Assembly: GCF_900083545.1 (NCBI RefSeq)
Contig: NZ_LT559262.1
Location: forward strand, 3,646,324 to 3,710,323
Direction: 5' to 3'
DNA length: 64,000 nucleotides
Origin: Alistipes provencensis
Lineage (GTDB): Bacteria; Bacteroidota; Bacteroidia; Bacteroidales; Rikenellaceae
The number at the start of each line of letters is the position of its first letter. The stretch's first letter is position 1. The notes beneath the pieces are model-generated. The model was not told the origin of the DNA. It ran no database searches and worked only from the letters and a program-made list of their open reading frames with translations. A program made the position numbers and the translations under genes. This document shows positions 17,671 to 26,852 of the stretch, in pieces.

Positions 17671-17721
17671 CCATACCGACTAACCCCGTTGCCCGGCGGC
17701 AACACACAAACCCAACCCCAA

Positions 17722-19308
17722 ATGAACCGAATACTGAATTGCTTTTCATCGGCAGCGCTTGCATTGACGCTCCTCGCGGGCTGTTCGTCCGAATCGTCTT
17801 CCGAGGGTCCGACTCCCCCGCCCTCCGGAGCCGGGGATGTCTGCGGATATGTCCGCTGCGACGGCCATGGCATCGCCGGAGTCGTCGTTTCCGACGGCGT
17901 GAACGTCGTGAAAACCGACGCTGCGGGCTATTACTCCTTTACGAGCGACCTCGCCACGGCCGACTTCGTGCGCATCTCCATACCTTCGGGCTACGAAACG
18001 GCCCGCGACGGCATCCTTCCGGCATTCTACGCGCCCATCGACCCCGCCGCGACCGACGTGCAGCGCTTCGACTTCGACCTGACCGCCGTGGACAATACCC
18101 GCCACCTGCTGCTGGTCATGGCCGACATGCACATCTCGGGACGCAAACCGGGTTATCCGAACGACAGCGGAACAATCGTCGCCGAACTCGACGCCACGCA
18201 GTGCCGCGACCGTTTCATCCCGGCGCTCGCCTCCTATGCGGCCTCGGCCACCGAAGGTTACCGCGTCTACGGGCTGAATCTCGGCGACATGACCCACTCG
18301 GAATACTGGTATTCGAAAAACTACTCTTTCCCGCAATACATCGAGGCGATGAAGGGAGTCGATTTCCCGGTTTTTCACGTCATCGGCAACCACGACTACT
18401 GCCACAAGGTGGCCGACGACACGGCCGACGCGCAATATAAGGCGGCGCTGGGTCCCACCTACTATTCGTTCAATCTGGGCCGCATCCACTACATCGTGCT
18501 CGACGACATGGTTTACAAGGGTTCGAACGCCTACTCCACGCGCATCGACGACCGTCAGATGGAGTGGCTCCGCAAGGACCTCGCGGCGACGGACCCCGCG
18601 GTGCGCGACGTGGTCGTGGCGATGCACGTCCCGACCGTCAACGGGCTGCAAACGGACGGCTCCTATAAAAAGGCTCTTGAAAATTTCGACGATTTCTATG
18701 CGCTCTTTGCCGATTACAACCTTACGGTGATGAGCGGGCACTGGCACCACGCCCACTCGGTCCGCATCGGCGACAAGGCCGCCGAATACATCCTCCCGGC
18801 CGCGTGCGGCACATGGTGGTACAAACTCCTCTGCAACGACGGAACCCCGGCGGCTTTCTCGGCCTGCACCGTCAACGGAACCTCCATGAGCTACCGCATC
18901 GTGCCCTTCGGCGACGAGTACGCCGCGGAACGCTACCGCGTCTACAACAAGGGCGTCACGACCAACACCGGGACCGCCGCCCCCGGAACGGCGTCGGACC
19001 CCGCCGGCGGTTCGCCCGCGATTCTGCTCAATCTCTGGGAGATGCGCCCTGACTGGACCTTCACCTGCTACGAGAACGGCGCGCAGACATCGGGCCGGCT
19101 GACCCGCGTTGCGCGCTACGACCCCATCCACCGCGATTTCTGCAATCAGGGACTGATCGGATGGCAGAAATATTCGTGGTGCGCGACGGTCCGCACGGCC
19201 GACCACTGGCTGCAATATGTCCCTGCGGACCCCGCGGCAAACATCCGCATCACGGTAACCAACCAGAAAGGATCGCTGCTGCACGTCATCGACACGAAGA
19301 TCGAATAA
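17722..19308 (+). CDS. Calcineurin-like phosphoesterase lipoprotein 1
   Basis: About 528 residues from ATG 17722. The lipobox is LLAGC. An N-terminal carboxypeptidase-regulatory-like beta domain (MetallophosN, about 45-125: VCGYVRCDGHGIAGVVVSDG) precedes the metallophosphoesterase core. All five blocks are visible: MADMHISG, LNLGDMTHSE, VIGNHDYCH, AMHVPT and MSGHWHHAH. A C-terminal MetallophosC-type domain follows (TNTGTAAPGTASDPAGG onward). The reaction is hydrolysis of a phosphate mono- or diester, but the substrate is unknown. It is the first gene of the operon that continues with a paralog, SusC and SusD, which ties it to glycan use. Confidence 0.87.
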   Translation: MNRILNCFSSAALALTLLAGCSSESSSEGPTPPPSGAGDVCGYVRCDGHGIAGVVVSDGVNVVKTDAAGYYSFTSDLATADFVRISIPSGYETARDGILPAFYAPIDPAATDVQRFDFDLTAVDNTRHLLLVMADMHISGRKPGYPNDSGTIVAELDATQCRDRFIPALASYAASATEGYRVYGLNLGDMTHSEYWYSKNYSFPQYIEAMKGVDFPVFHVIGNHDYCHKVADDTADAQYKAALGPTYYSFNLGRIHYIVLDDMVYKGSNAYSTRIDDRQMEWLRKDLAATDPAVRDVVVAMHVPTVNGLQTDGSYKKALENFDDFYALFADYNLTVMSGHWHHAHSVRIGDKAAEYILPAACGTWWYKLLCNDGTPAAFSACTVNGTSMSYRIVPFGDEYAAERYRVYNKGVTTNTGTAAPGTASDPAGGSPAILLNLWEMRPDWTFTCYENGAQTSGRLTRVARYDPIHRDFCNQGLIGWQKYSWCATVRTADHWLQYVPADPAANIRITVTNQKGSLLHVIDTKIE

Positions 19309-19341
19309 CCCGAATCCATACCGCTTTTACCATTTTTTACC

Positions 19342-20931
19342 ATGATGAAAAACAGAAAATTCCTGCTCTTCGCGGCCGTCGCCGTATGTCTTGCGGCGCC
19401 GGTCCGGAGCGCCGAACTGCCGCCTCTCCCCGACAAACCGGGGGCCACGGTCAAAGGCTATGTCGCGTGTGAAGGGCGAGGCGTCGAAGGGGTCGTCGTC
19501 TCCGACGGTTTCAACGTCGTGAAGACCGACGCCGAAGGCCGCTACTGGCTCAAGACCAAGCTCTCGCGGTCGGAGTTCGTGATGATCTCCACGCCGCGCG
19601 GCTACGACCCGGAGGTCTACTCCGGCTTCCTGCCCAAATTCTTCCACGCCCTCGACAAGACGGCGGGCAAAAAGGAGGTGCAGCAGTTCGACTTCCACCT
19701 CACACGCGCCGCCAACGACGATTACACCCTGCTCGTGGTGGCCGACGAACACGTCTCGGGCCGCGTGATCGACATCCCGCCCGGAAGCGGCAACGTCATC
19801 GCCCCGGTCGACTCGATCCAGTTCCGCGACGACTTCATGCCCCGGCTGGTGGAGTACGCCGACAGCCTGATGCGGCGCACACCGGTCTACGGGCTCAATC
19901 TGGGCGACATGACCCACTCGGAATACTGGTTCCGCAACAAAACGGGCATGGCCGAATACCTGCGTCTGGCCAAGGACACCCCCTTCCTGATGTACCACGT
20001 CATCGGCAACCACGACCACTGCCACAAATACGAAAACGACTACGAGGCCGAAGCCGAATACCGCAAGTATTTCGGACCGACCTACTACTCGTTCAACATC
20101 GGCAAGGTCCACTATGTCGTGCTCGACGACATGCTCTACCACGGACGCAACAAGTACGACAAGATCATCGCTCCGGAGCAGCTCGCATGGCTCTACAAGG
20201 ACCTCCGGGCGCTCGATCCGGAGATCCGGCAGCTCGTCGTGGCCTGCCATGTGCCCCTCGTAGCCAACAACGGCGCATGGGACGACATCTGGTACAACCT
20301 CAAAAACAAGGACGAACTGTTCGTGCTGCTGCAGGACTACGACGTGACCATCATGACGGGCGACTGGCACACCGAGGGCACGACGCGCGTCAACGACCGG
20401 ATGGTCGAATACGTCCATCCGGCCATCACCGGCAACTGGTGGTACCGTCAGGGCATCTGCTGCAACGGCTATCCCGCAGCCTTCACCGAGTATGTCTTCC
20501 GGGGCGACCGCCTCGAAAGCCGCTCGCTCGTCGACTGGGCCAACGGCAACAGCAAACAGCAGTTCCGGGTTTACAACAAGGGCGTCACCTCGAACACGGG
20601 CGTCGCCAGCGCCTCGGCGCTCGACCCCGCGGGCGGCGCACCCTCGGTGCTGGTCTTCTTCTGGGGCGTGGCCCCCAACTGGACCTTCGTCTGCCGCGAG
20701 AACGGCGAACAGACCTACGGACGCGGACAGCTCGTACAGCGTTACGACCCGCTGGCCCGTTCGCTGGTCGAGGAGGGCATCGTCCCCTACGAACGTTACA
20801 CATGGCTCAAACAGAAACCCGTGCGTCTCTACCTCTACACCCCGAAGGACCCCGGCGCCGAAATCGAGATCGTCGGCACGGACCACATCCGCAACCGCGA
20901 TTTCCGCGTGGTCACACGGATCGAACGCTAA
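19342..20931 (+). CDS. Calcineurin-like phosphoesterase 2 (tandem paralog)
   Basis: 529 residues with a cleavable signal peptide (ending APVRSAE) instead of a lipobox, so it is probably a free periplasmic protein. It has the same N-domain (VKGYVACEGRGVEGVVVSDG) and core motifs: VADEHVSG, LNLGDMTHSE, VIGNHDHCH, ACHVPL and MTGDWHTEG. The last block keeps the classic GDxH, which the upstream paralog has as GHWH. The C-terminal domain repeats the VYNKGVTSNTG element of the paralog. The proteins clearly arose by duplication, but their anchoring and active sites now differ. SusC starts 27 nt downstream. Confidence 0.87.
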   Translation: MMKNRKFLLFAAVAVCLAAPVRSAELPPLPDKPGATVKGYVACEGRGVEGVVVSDGFNVVKTDAEGRYWLKTKLSRSEFVMISTPRGYDPEVYSGFLPKFFHALDKTAGKKEVQQFDFHLTRAANDDYTLLVVADEHVSGRVIDIPPGSGNVIAPVDSIQFRDDFMPRLVEYADSLMRRTPVYGLNLGDMTHSEYWFRNKTGMAEYLRLAKDTPFLMYHVIGNHDHCHKYENDYEAEAEYRKYFGPTYYSFNIGKVHYVVLDDMLYHGRNKYDKIIAPEQLAWLYKDLRALDPEIRQLVVACHVPLVANNGAWDDIWYNLKNKDELFVLLQDYDVTIMTGDWHTEGTTRVNDRMVEYVHPAITGNWWYRQGICCNGYPAAFTEYVFRGDRLESRSLVDWANGNSKQQFRVYNKGVTSNTGVASASALDPAGGAPSVLVFFWGVAPNWTFVCRENGEQTYGRGQLVQRYDPLARSLVEEGIVPYERYTWLKQKPVRLYLYTPKDPGAEIEIVGTDHIRNRDFRVVTRIER

Positions 20932-20958
20932 ACCAAGCATCCCTAAACACTACCTGAT

Positions 20959-23900
20959 ATGAGAAAATTCTACAAAATGATCGGTGCGCTGATCGTACTG
21001 GTATCGGTTACCCTCTCCACCCTCGCAGCCCAGCCGGCCGCCGAGGTCAGGGGAACCGTTACCGACGGCGACAGCGGCAGGCCGCTGGCCGGCGTGAGCG
21101 TCGCGCTCTCCGGCTCGGCAACGTCAACCACGACCGACGCGAAGGGCGCCTATGCCATCCGGGTCCCCTCCGCCGCGGCCGTACTCGAATTCTCCCGCGA
21201 AGGCTATCTCGCCCGGAAAGTCCCGACCGAGGGACGGACGCAGGTCGACGTCGCACTGAAACCCGCGCCCCGCGAAACGGGCGTCGTGAAGGGCATCGTG
21301 ACCGACAGCGACAACGGCGCCCCGCTGGCCGGCGTGACCGTCGTCATCTCGGGTTCCGCCCGGGGAACCACGACCGACGCCAAAGGCGCCTACACCCTCT
21401 CCGTGCCGTCCGCCGAGTCGGTCCTCGACTTCTCCTATCTGGGCTATGTACCCCAGAAGATCCGGGTCGGCAACCGCTCGCAGGTCGACATTTCGCTGGT
21501 CGCCGACAACAAGGACATCGACGAGGTGGTCGTGATCGGTTACAGCGAGGTGAAGAAAACCGACCTCACGGGTTCGGTGACCAACGTCAAGATGGGCGAC
21601 ATCAAGGACATTCCGGTCGTCTCGGTCGATCAGGCTTTGCAGGGCCGCGTGGCCGGCGCCGACATCATGTCCACGTCGGGCGACCCGACCGCCTCGACCT
21701 CGATCCGCATCCGCGGAACGCGTTCGATCACCGCTTCGAACGAACCGCTGATCGTCGTCGACGGCATCATCGACGCCGTGCAGGACCTGAGCGACATCAA
21801 TTCGGCGGACATCGAGTCGATCTCGGTGTTGAAAGACGCCTCGTCGACGGCCATCTACGGCGCACGCGGATCGAACGGCGTCATCATCGTCACCACGCGA
21901 AAGGGCAATCCCACGGTGAGCAAACCGTGGATCACGCTCAAGGCCGACATGGGCTTCTCGCAACTGCCCCGCAACCTCGACGTGATGAACGCCACGGAGT
22001 TCGCCCTCTACCGCAACGACGTGACCTATTTCAACTGGCAGATGGGCAACCGCCCGGTTCAGGACTACACCTACAACGACCCCTATTCGCTGGGCAAGGG
22101 CACCAACTGGATCGACGAGATCACCCGCACGGCTCCTTACCAGAACTACAACCTCTCGGTGTCGGGCCGTTCGAAGACGAGCAGCTATTTCGTATCGCTG
22201 GGTTACAGCGACATTCAGGGCATCGTCGACGACAGCGGGTTCCAGCGCACGACGGCCCGCGTCAACGTGTCGCACGACTTCGCCAAATGGTTCACGGCAG
22301 GCGTCAACTCGTCGCTCTCCTACCGCGACGAGGCCAACAACAAAGCCAACATCGGCGGCTCGTCGGTGTGGAACGCCGCGACCTATCTGGCTCCCGTGCT
22401 GGGTCCCGAGGACACCTACAACCCCTTCTACGGCTCGGGCCAGACGATTAACAACCCGCGCTACACGATCAACCTGAACGAGAACACGCTGGAGCGCTTC
22501 GCCTCGACCAACACGCTGTATGTGGACATCAAACCCATCGAGGGGCTGAAGATCAGCAGCAAGTTCACCTACTACCTCTACCAGCGCCACGACTACCGCT
22601 TCTACCCGAGCACGCTCCCCGTCAAGAACGAAGGCGAGGGCGGCGAGGGCTACCGCGCCGAATACGACACGCGCACGCTCTCGACCGAAAACACGGTGAC
22701 CTATGCCTACACCGCCAAGACGGGACACTATTTCGACGTGATGGGCGGTTTCACGGGTTCGAAATCGCGGCTCAACGGCTTCGACCTCAACGCCAAGGGG
22801 CTGATCGTCGACGACAACAAGTGGAACAACATGAACGGCATCTACGACAAGGAGAACTACACGAGCACCTCCTACACCAACTACATCACGAAGATGTCGG
22901 TGCTGGCCCGCGTGAACTACAACTACAAGAAACGCTACTACCTGACGCTGACCGGCCGTTACGACGGTTCGTCGAACTTCGCCGCCAACCACAAGTGGGG
23001 CTTCTTCCCCTCGGCGGCCGTCAAGTGGAACATCTCGAACGAATATTTCATGCGCCGCGTGCGCTGGATCGAGGAGCTGTCGCTGCGCGTGAGCGCCGGC
23101 CGCACGGGTAACGACGCCATCAAGCCCTACCGTTCGATCGAAGCCTACACCTCGACCTCGGGCGGCTACCTGCTGGGCGGCTCGCAGTCGACGGCGTTCT
23201 ACCCGGTGCGCGTGGCGAGCGACAACCTGACGTGGGAGACCACCGACCTCTACAACGCCGCCATCGACGCCTCGCTGTTCAAGAAGCGCCTGAACATCAC
23301 CTTCGAGGCCTACATTTCGAAGACCCGCGACCTGCTGCTTTCGGTTCAGAAGGCCGCGCAGTCGGGCTACACGAGCCATTTCGAAAACATCGGCCGCACG
23401 TCGAACAAGGGCGTGGAGCTGACCGTCGAGACGCGCAACATCGTCAAGCCCAAATTCTCGTGGTCCACGTCGCTCACGCTCTCGCACAACAAACAGATGG
23501 TCGAGGACATCGGTTCAGAGGATTTCGTCAGCGCCATGAACAGCCCCGGCAACAGCCAGTACATGATGTACGGCTATGTCAAGGGCCGCCCGCTCAACGC
23601 CCTCTGGGGTTTCAAGTACGGCGGCGTGTGGCACAATCAGGAGGAGATCGAGCGCAACAAGGTGACCAACACCTACGTTTCGGCCACGACCTCGCTCAGC
23701 CCCGGCCTGCCGCGCTACATCGACACCAACAACGACGGTTCGCTGGACCAGAAAGACTTGGTCTATCTGGGCAACGCCGACCCCACGATCTACGGCGGCC
23801 TGCAAAACACGTTCAACATCGGGCAACTGAAAGTCGGCGTCTACTTCGCCTATTCGCTCGGCGGCAAGATCTACAACTACTCGGAGCTTTACATGGCCGG

Positions 23901-24270
23901 AACCTACTCCTCGAACCAGTACCGCTACATGGCCAATTCGTGGCATCCGGTGCGCAATCCCGATTCCGACCTGCCGCGTGCAGGCGCCGTTCAAGTGCAC
24001 GTCCCGAGCGACCTGCAGGTGCACGACGCGTCGTACCTGCGTCTGAAAAACGTCTCGGTGGGCTACACGTTCGACCTGCGCAAGCGGGTGAAATGGCTGC
24101 GCGACATCACGCTGAGCGTCAGCGGCGAGAACCTCTACCTGTGGTCGAAATACAACGGCTTCGATCCCGACGTTTCGACGTCGAGCGAGAGTTCGACCCT
24201 GCGGCGCGTCGACATGGGCGCCTATCCGCGGGCGCGCACGGTGATCTTCAGCGTTCAAATCCGCTACTAA
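20959..24270 (+). CDS. SusC-like TonB-dependent transporter with duplicated N-terminal domain
   Basis: 1103 residues with a signal peptide (MRKFYKMIGALIVLVSVTLS...). Two consecutive carboxypeptidase-D regulatory-like domains follow, about 29-108 (VRGTVTDGDSGRPLAGVSVA) and about 115-190 (VKGIVTDSDNGAPLAGVTVV), where most SusC proteins have one. The TonB box region DEVVVIGYSEVKKTDLTGSV, the plug (VLKDASSTAIYGARGSNGVI) and a 22-strand barrel ending VIFSVQIRY complete the protein. It forms the outer-membrane glycan importer with the SusD encoded 18 nt downstream. Confidence 0.94.
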   Translation: MRKFYKMIGALIVLVSVTLSTLAAQPAAEVRGTVTDGDSGRPLAGVSVALSGSATSTTTDAKGAYAIRVPSAAAVLEFSREGYLARKVPTEGRTQVDVALKPAPRETGVVKGIVTDSDNGAPLAGVTVVISGSARGTTTDAKGAYTLSVPSAESVLDFSYLGYVPQKIRVGNRSQVDISLVADNKDIDEVVVIGYSEVKKTDLTGSVTNVKMGDIKDIPVVSVDQALQGRVAGADIMSTSGDPTASTSIRIRGTRSITASNEPLIVVDGIIDAVQDLSDINSADIESISVLKDASSTAIYGARGSNGVIIVTTRKGNPTVSKPWITLKADMGFSQLPRNLDVMNATEFALYRNDVTYFNWQMGNRPVQDYTYNDPYSLGKGTNWIDEITRTAPYQNYNLSVSGRSKTSSYFVSLGYSDIQGIVDDSGFQRTTARVNVSHDFAKWFTAGVNSSLSYRDEANNKANIGGSSVWNAATYLAPVLGPEDTYNPFYGSGQTINNPRYTINLNENTLERFASTNTLYVDIKPIEGLKISSKFTYYLYQRHDYRFYPSTLPVKNEGEGGEGYRAEYDTRTLSTENTVTYAYTAKTGHYFDVMGGFTGSKSRLNGFDLNAKGLIVDDNKWNNMNGIYDKENYTSTSYTNYITKMSVLARVNYNYKKRYYLTLTGRYDGSSNFAANHKWGFFPSAAVKWNISNEYFMRRVRWIEELSLRVSAGRTGNDAIKPYRSIEAYTSTSGGYLLGGSQSTAFYPVRVASDNLTWETTDLYNAAIDASLFKKRLNITFEAYISKTRDLLLSVQKAAQSGYTSHFENIGRTSNKGVELTVETRNIVKPKFSWSTSLTLSHNKQMVEDIGSEDFVSAMNSPGNSQYMMYGYVKGRPLNALWGFKYGGVWHNQEEIERNKVTNTYVSATTSLSPGLPRYIDTNNDGSLDQKDLVYLGNADPTIYGGLQNTFNIGQLKVGVYFAYSLGGKIYNYSELYMAGTYSSNQYRYMANSWHPVRNPDSDLPRAGAVQVHVPSDLQVHDASYLRLKNVSVGYTFDLRKRVKWLRDITLSVSGENLYLWSKYNGFDPDVSTSSESSTLRRVDMGAYPRARTVIFSVQIRY

Positions 24271-24288
24271 CCAAAAACGACTACGATT

Positions 24289-25788
24289 ATGAAATCGATG
24301 AAAATAGTTTTGCTGACGGTCGCGGCAGCACTCGCAAGTGCCTGCTCGCTTCAGGAATCGCCCGAATTCTTCGTCAACCGGAGCAATTTCTACCGCAACA
24401 AGTCGGAGTGCATAGCCGGCCTGAACAGTTGCTACATTCCGCTCAAGACGATCTACAACTTCAACTTCGGCGTGATGACCGAAGGCGTCACCGACCTGCT
24501 GTTTCACAATTCGCCGACGGTCTACGACTCGCGCCTCGAAATCTCGCCCGCGCTGCCCGGCTACGGGGCCACGGTGTGGACACAGGGCTACAAGGCCGTG
24601 ATGTACTGCAACGCCGCCATCGAGGGCATCCGCAACGCCACGGTGAGCGAGGACGACCGCAGCAAGCTGCTGGCCGAGGGCGTGATCCTGCGGGCGATGT
24701 ACTACTACCTGCTCACGTCGGTCTTCGGCGACGTGCCGTTCTACACGGTCGACGTCAACACCGAGGAGCTGCTCAACCAGACGGCCCGCCTGCCGCGCAT
24801 GTCGGCCGTCGAAACGCGCAACTACCTGATCGAAGAGCTGATGAAGGTCGTCCCCGACTTGGATCAGGTGCGTTCGTCGGAGATCGCCGACAACCGCATG
24901 GGAGCTGCCGTCGGCTGGATGCTCGCCGCCAAGATGGCGATGTGGAACAAGCAGTGGGACACGGCGCTCGAAGCGCTCGCGGAACTGGAGAAGATCTACG
25001 GCTCGCTCGACCAGTACCCGCTTTCGGACGTTCCGTTCCGCATGAAGAACACCCCCGAGTCGATCCTCGAGATCCAGCACTCCTACACTTCCGGCGGGCT
25101 GATCTACACCTCGAACTACGCCTGTATCTGCATGCCCAACCAGACCACCGCCGAGTCGGGGTCCGATGTTTTCGACGGCGTGAAGATCGAGGAACTGGGC
25201 GACGACGCCAACGTGTGGCCCGGCCTGCGGCCCAATCTGGTTTTCAGCGCCGGCCTGCAGACCCGCACGGGCGGCGACCGCCGCGTGGAGATGAACCTCG
25301 CATGGGAGTACGGCGGGCAGGAGTTCAAGAGCGTCGGGACGCGTCCGTGGCTCGGCCCGAAGTTCTGGTGCCCCGGCATGCGCGACAGCTACGATTCGAA
25401 CAACTACAAGGTGTTCCGTTACGCCGACGCCGTGCTGATGATGGCCGAGTGCTGGTGCATGAAGGAGAATCTGGAACAGACCAAACTGTATCTCAATCAG
25501 GTGAAGAACCGCGCGGGCATCGCCGAGTTCTCGGTCTTCAAGAGCTGGGAACGCACGCTCGAGGAGATTCAGAACGAGCGCGCCCGCGAACTGATCGGCG
25601 AGTTCCAGCGCAAGTTCGACCTCGTGCGGTGGGGCATCTGGTACACCAAGACCCTCGAATCGGCCGATTACGAGACCGTGCGCAACGCCATTCTGCCCTG
25701 CCACGAGTACTACCCGATTCCCGACACGCAGGTGGTCTATTCGGGCTATGCGCTCGACAACAAGGAGTATGAGAAATACGGACTTTAA
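24289..25788 (+). CDS. SusD/RagB-like glycan-binding lipoprotein
   Basis: 499 residues with lipobox ALASAC. Helical TPR-type SusD features include AVMYCNAAIEGIRNATVSED, LRAMYYYLLTSVFGDVPFYT and the C-terminal RARELIGEFQRKFDLVRWG, diagnostic of the RagB/SusD family. It acts as the lid of the neighbouring SusC on the cell surface. Confidence 0.93.
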   Translation: MKSMKIVLLTVAAALASACSLQESPEFFVNRSNFYRNKSECIAGLNSCYIPLKTIYNFNFGVMTEGVTDLLFHNSPTVYDSRLEISPALPGYGATVWTQGYKAVMYCNAAIEGIRNATVSEDDRSKLLAEGVILRAMYYYLLTSVFGDVPFYTVDVNTEELLNQTARLPRMSAVETRNYLIEELMKVVPDLDQVRSSEIADNRMGAAVGWMLAAKMAMWNKQWDTALEALAELEKIYGSLDQYPLSDVPFRMKNTPESILEIQHSYTSGGLIYTSNYACICMPNQTTAESGSDVFDGVKIEELGDDANVWPGLRPNLVFSAGLQTRTGGDRRVEMNLAWEYGGQEFKSVGTRPWLGPKFWCPGMRDSYDSNNYKVFRYADAVLMMAECWCMKENLEQTKLYLNQVKNRAGIAEFSVFKSWERTLEEIQNERARELIGEFQRKFDLVRWGIWYTKTLESADYETVRNAILPCHEYYPIPDTQVVYSGYALDNKEYEKYGL

Positions 25789-25806
25789 CCTAAAAAACGG
25801 AACATT

Positions 25807-26832
25807 ATGAGATTCAGCTATAAAGGCATTGCATGGCTGGCGGCGCTCTGCGGAGCGCTGGGCGGCTGCAACGAGCCGTTCGAACCGACGATACGGCTGG
25901 CCGTGGACCAGAATCTGGTCGCATTGCCGGCGACGGAGGGCATGACCCGCGTGATGGTCTACTCGACCGGAAACTGGTCGCTCTCCGTGGATTCGGAGTC
26001 CGGGGACGCATGGGCGCGGATCGACCGGAAGTCGGGCCGCGAGAACGGCGATTTCCTCTTCGAATACGATACCAACGGCGGTCTGTCGCGCAAGGCGACG
26101 ATCCGCATCCAGTCCGGGGACCGCACCTGCGAGGTGGTGATGTCCCAAGCCGCGGGAATCACCGACCCGACGCTGACCGTCACACCCGGAAGCGTCGCGC
26201 TGCTAGCCGACGGATGCCCCGTGGAGATGGTTCTCTCCAGCAACCTCGGCCCCGATCTGGAGCGCGTACAGCACGAGATTTCCTACGGTGAGGAGAGCGG
26301 CGAGGGATGGATCGGCGACGTAACGCTCGACGATCAATCGCTGCGTTTCACGGTGGCGGACAACGCGACCGGGGCGATGCGCTTCGCCACGATACCCCTT
26401 GGGGTCACCGACGGCAACGACACGCGTTACGAACCCCGCGCCACCGTCACGCAAAGCGCCGAAGCGCTGCGCCTGACGATGACGCCCGCCGAAGAGACCC
26501 ACGCGGCGGCGGCCTACGGCGAGACGTTCGAACAGGCTTTCGAGTGCAACATCCCGGCGGTTTACGGCGAAATAACGCTCGTGTGCGACTACCTGACGGG
26601 GGCCGAAGGGTGGCTGACGAATTACCGGATCGACCGCGAAACGGGTCTGCTGAGCGTGAAGGTCCCGGCCAATCCCGCCGCGCCGCGTTCGGCGCGCTTC
26701 GCCCTGCATTACGACAACGGCAAGGGGGGGGGTATAACCACCGACTATGTGACCCTGACGCAGGAGAAGTGTGACATCGGCGGCGTGGAAGGCGACCAGA
26801 TGGAGCACGAGAAGGACGACAACGAGTGGTAA
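25807..26832 (+). CDS. BACON-repeat surface lipoprotein
   Basis: 341 residues with lipobox ALGGC. Three Ig-like BACON-type repeats can be traced: GNWSLSVDSESGDAWARID, GEESGEGWIGDVTLDD and a last copy around EGWLTNYRIDRETGLLSVKV. Each ends in a strand of the VTLTQ/VTQSA type. BACON domains are spacers or carbohydrate/mucin-binding modules in surface PUL proteins. It takes the SusE-like position after SusD. A nine-G run (26724-26732) lies within the frame near the 3' end. Confidence 0.8.
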   Translation: MRFSYKGIAWLAALCGALGGCNEPFEPTIRLAVDQNLVALPATEGMTRVMVYSTGNWSLSVDSESGDAWARIDRKSGRENGDFLFEYDTNGGLSRKATIRIQSGDRTCEVVMSQAAGITDPTLTVTPGSVALLADGCPVEMVLSSNLGPDLERVQHEISYGEESGEGWIGDVTLDDQSLRFTVADNATGAMRFATIPLGVTDGNDTRYEPRATVTQSAEALRLTMTPAEETHAAAAYGETFEQAFECNIPAVYGEITLVCDYLTGAEGWLTNYRIDRETGLLSVKVPANPAAPRSARFALHYDNGKGGGITTDYVTLTQEKCDIGGVEGDQMEHEKDDNEW

Positions 26833-26852
26833 CCGATAAAACAGACGTGAAA

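Noticed and set aside
23515..26148. An 877-codon minus-strand frame across SusC, SusD and the BACON gene
   Set aside because: Antisense to three well-supported genes and without any domain signature.
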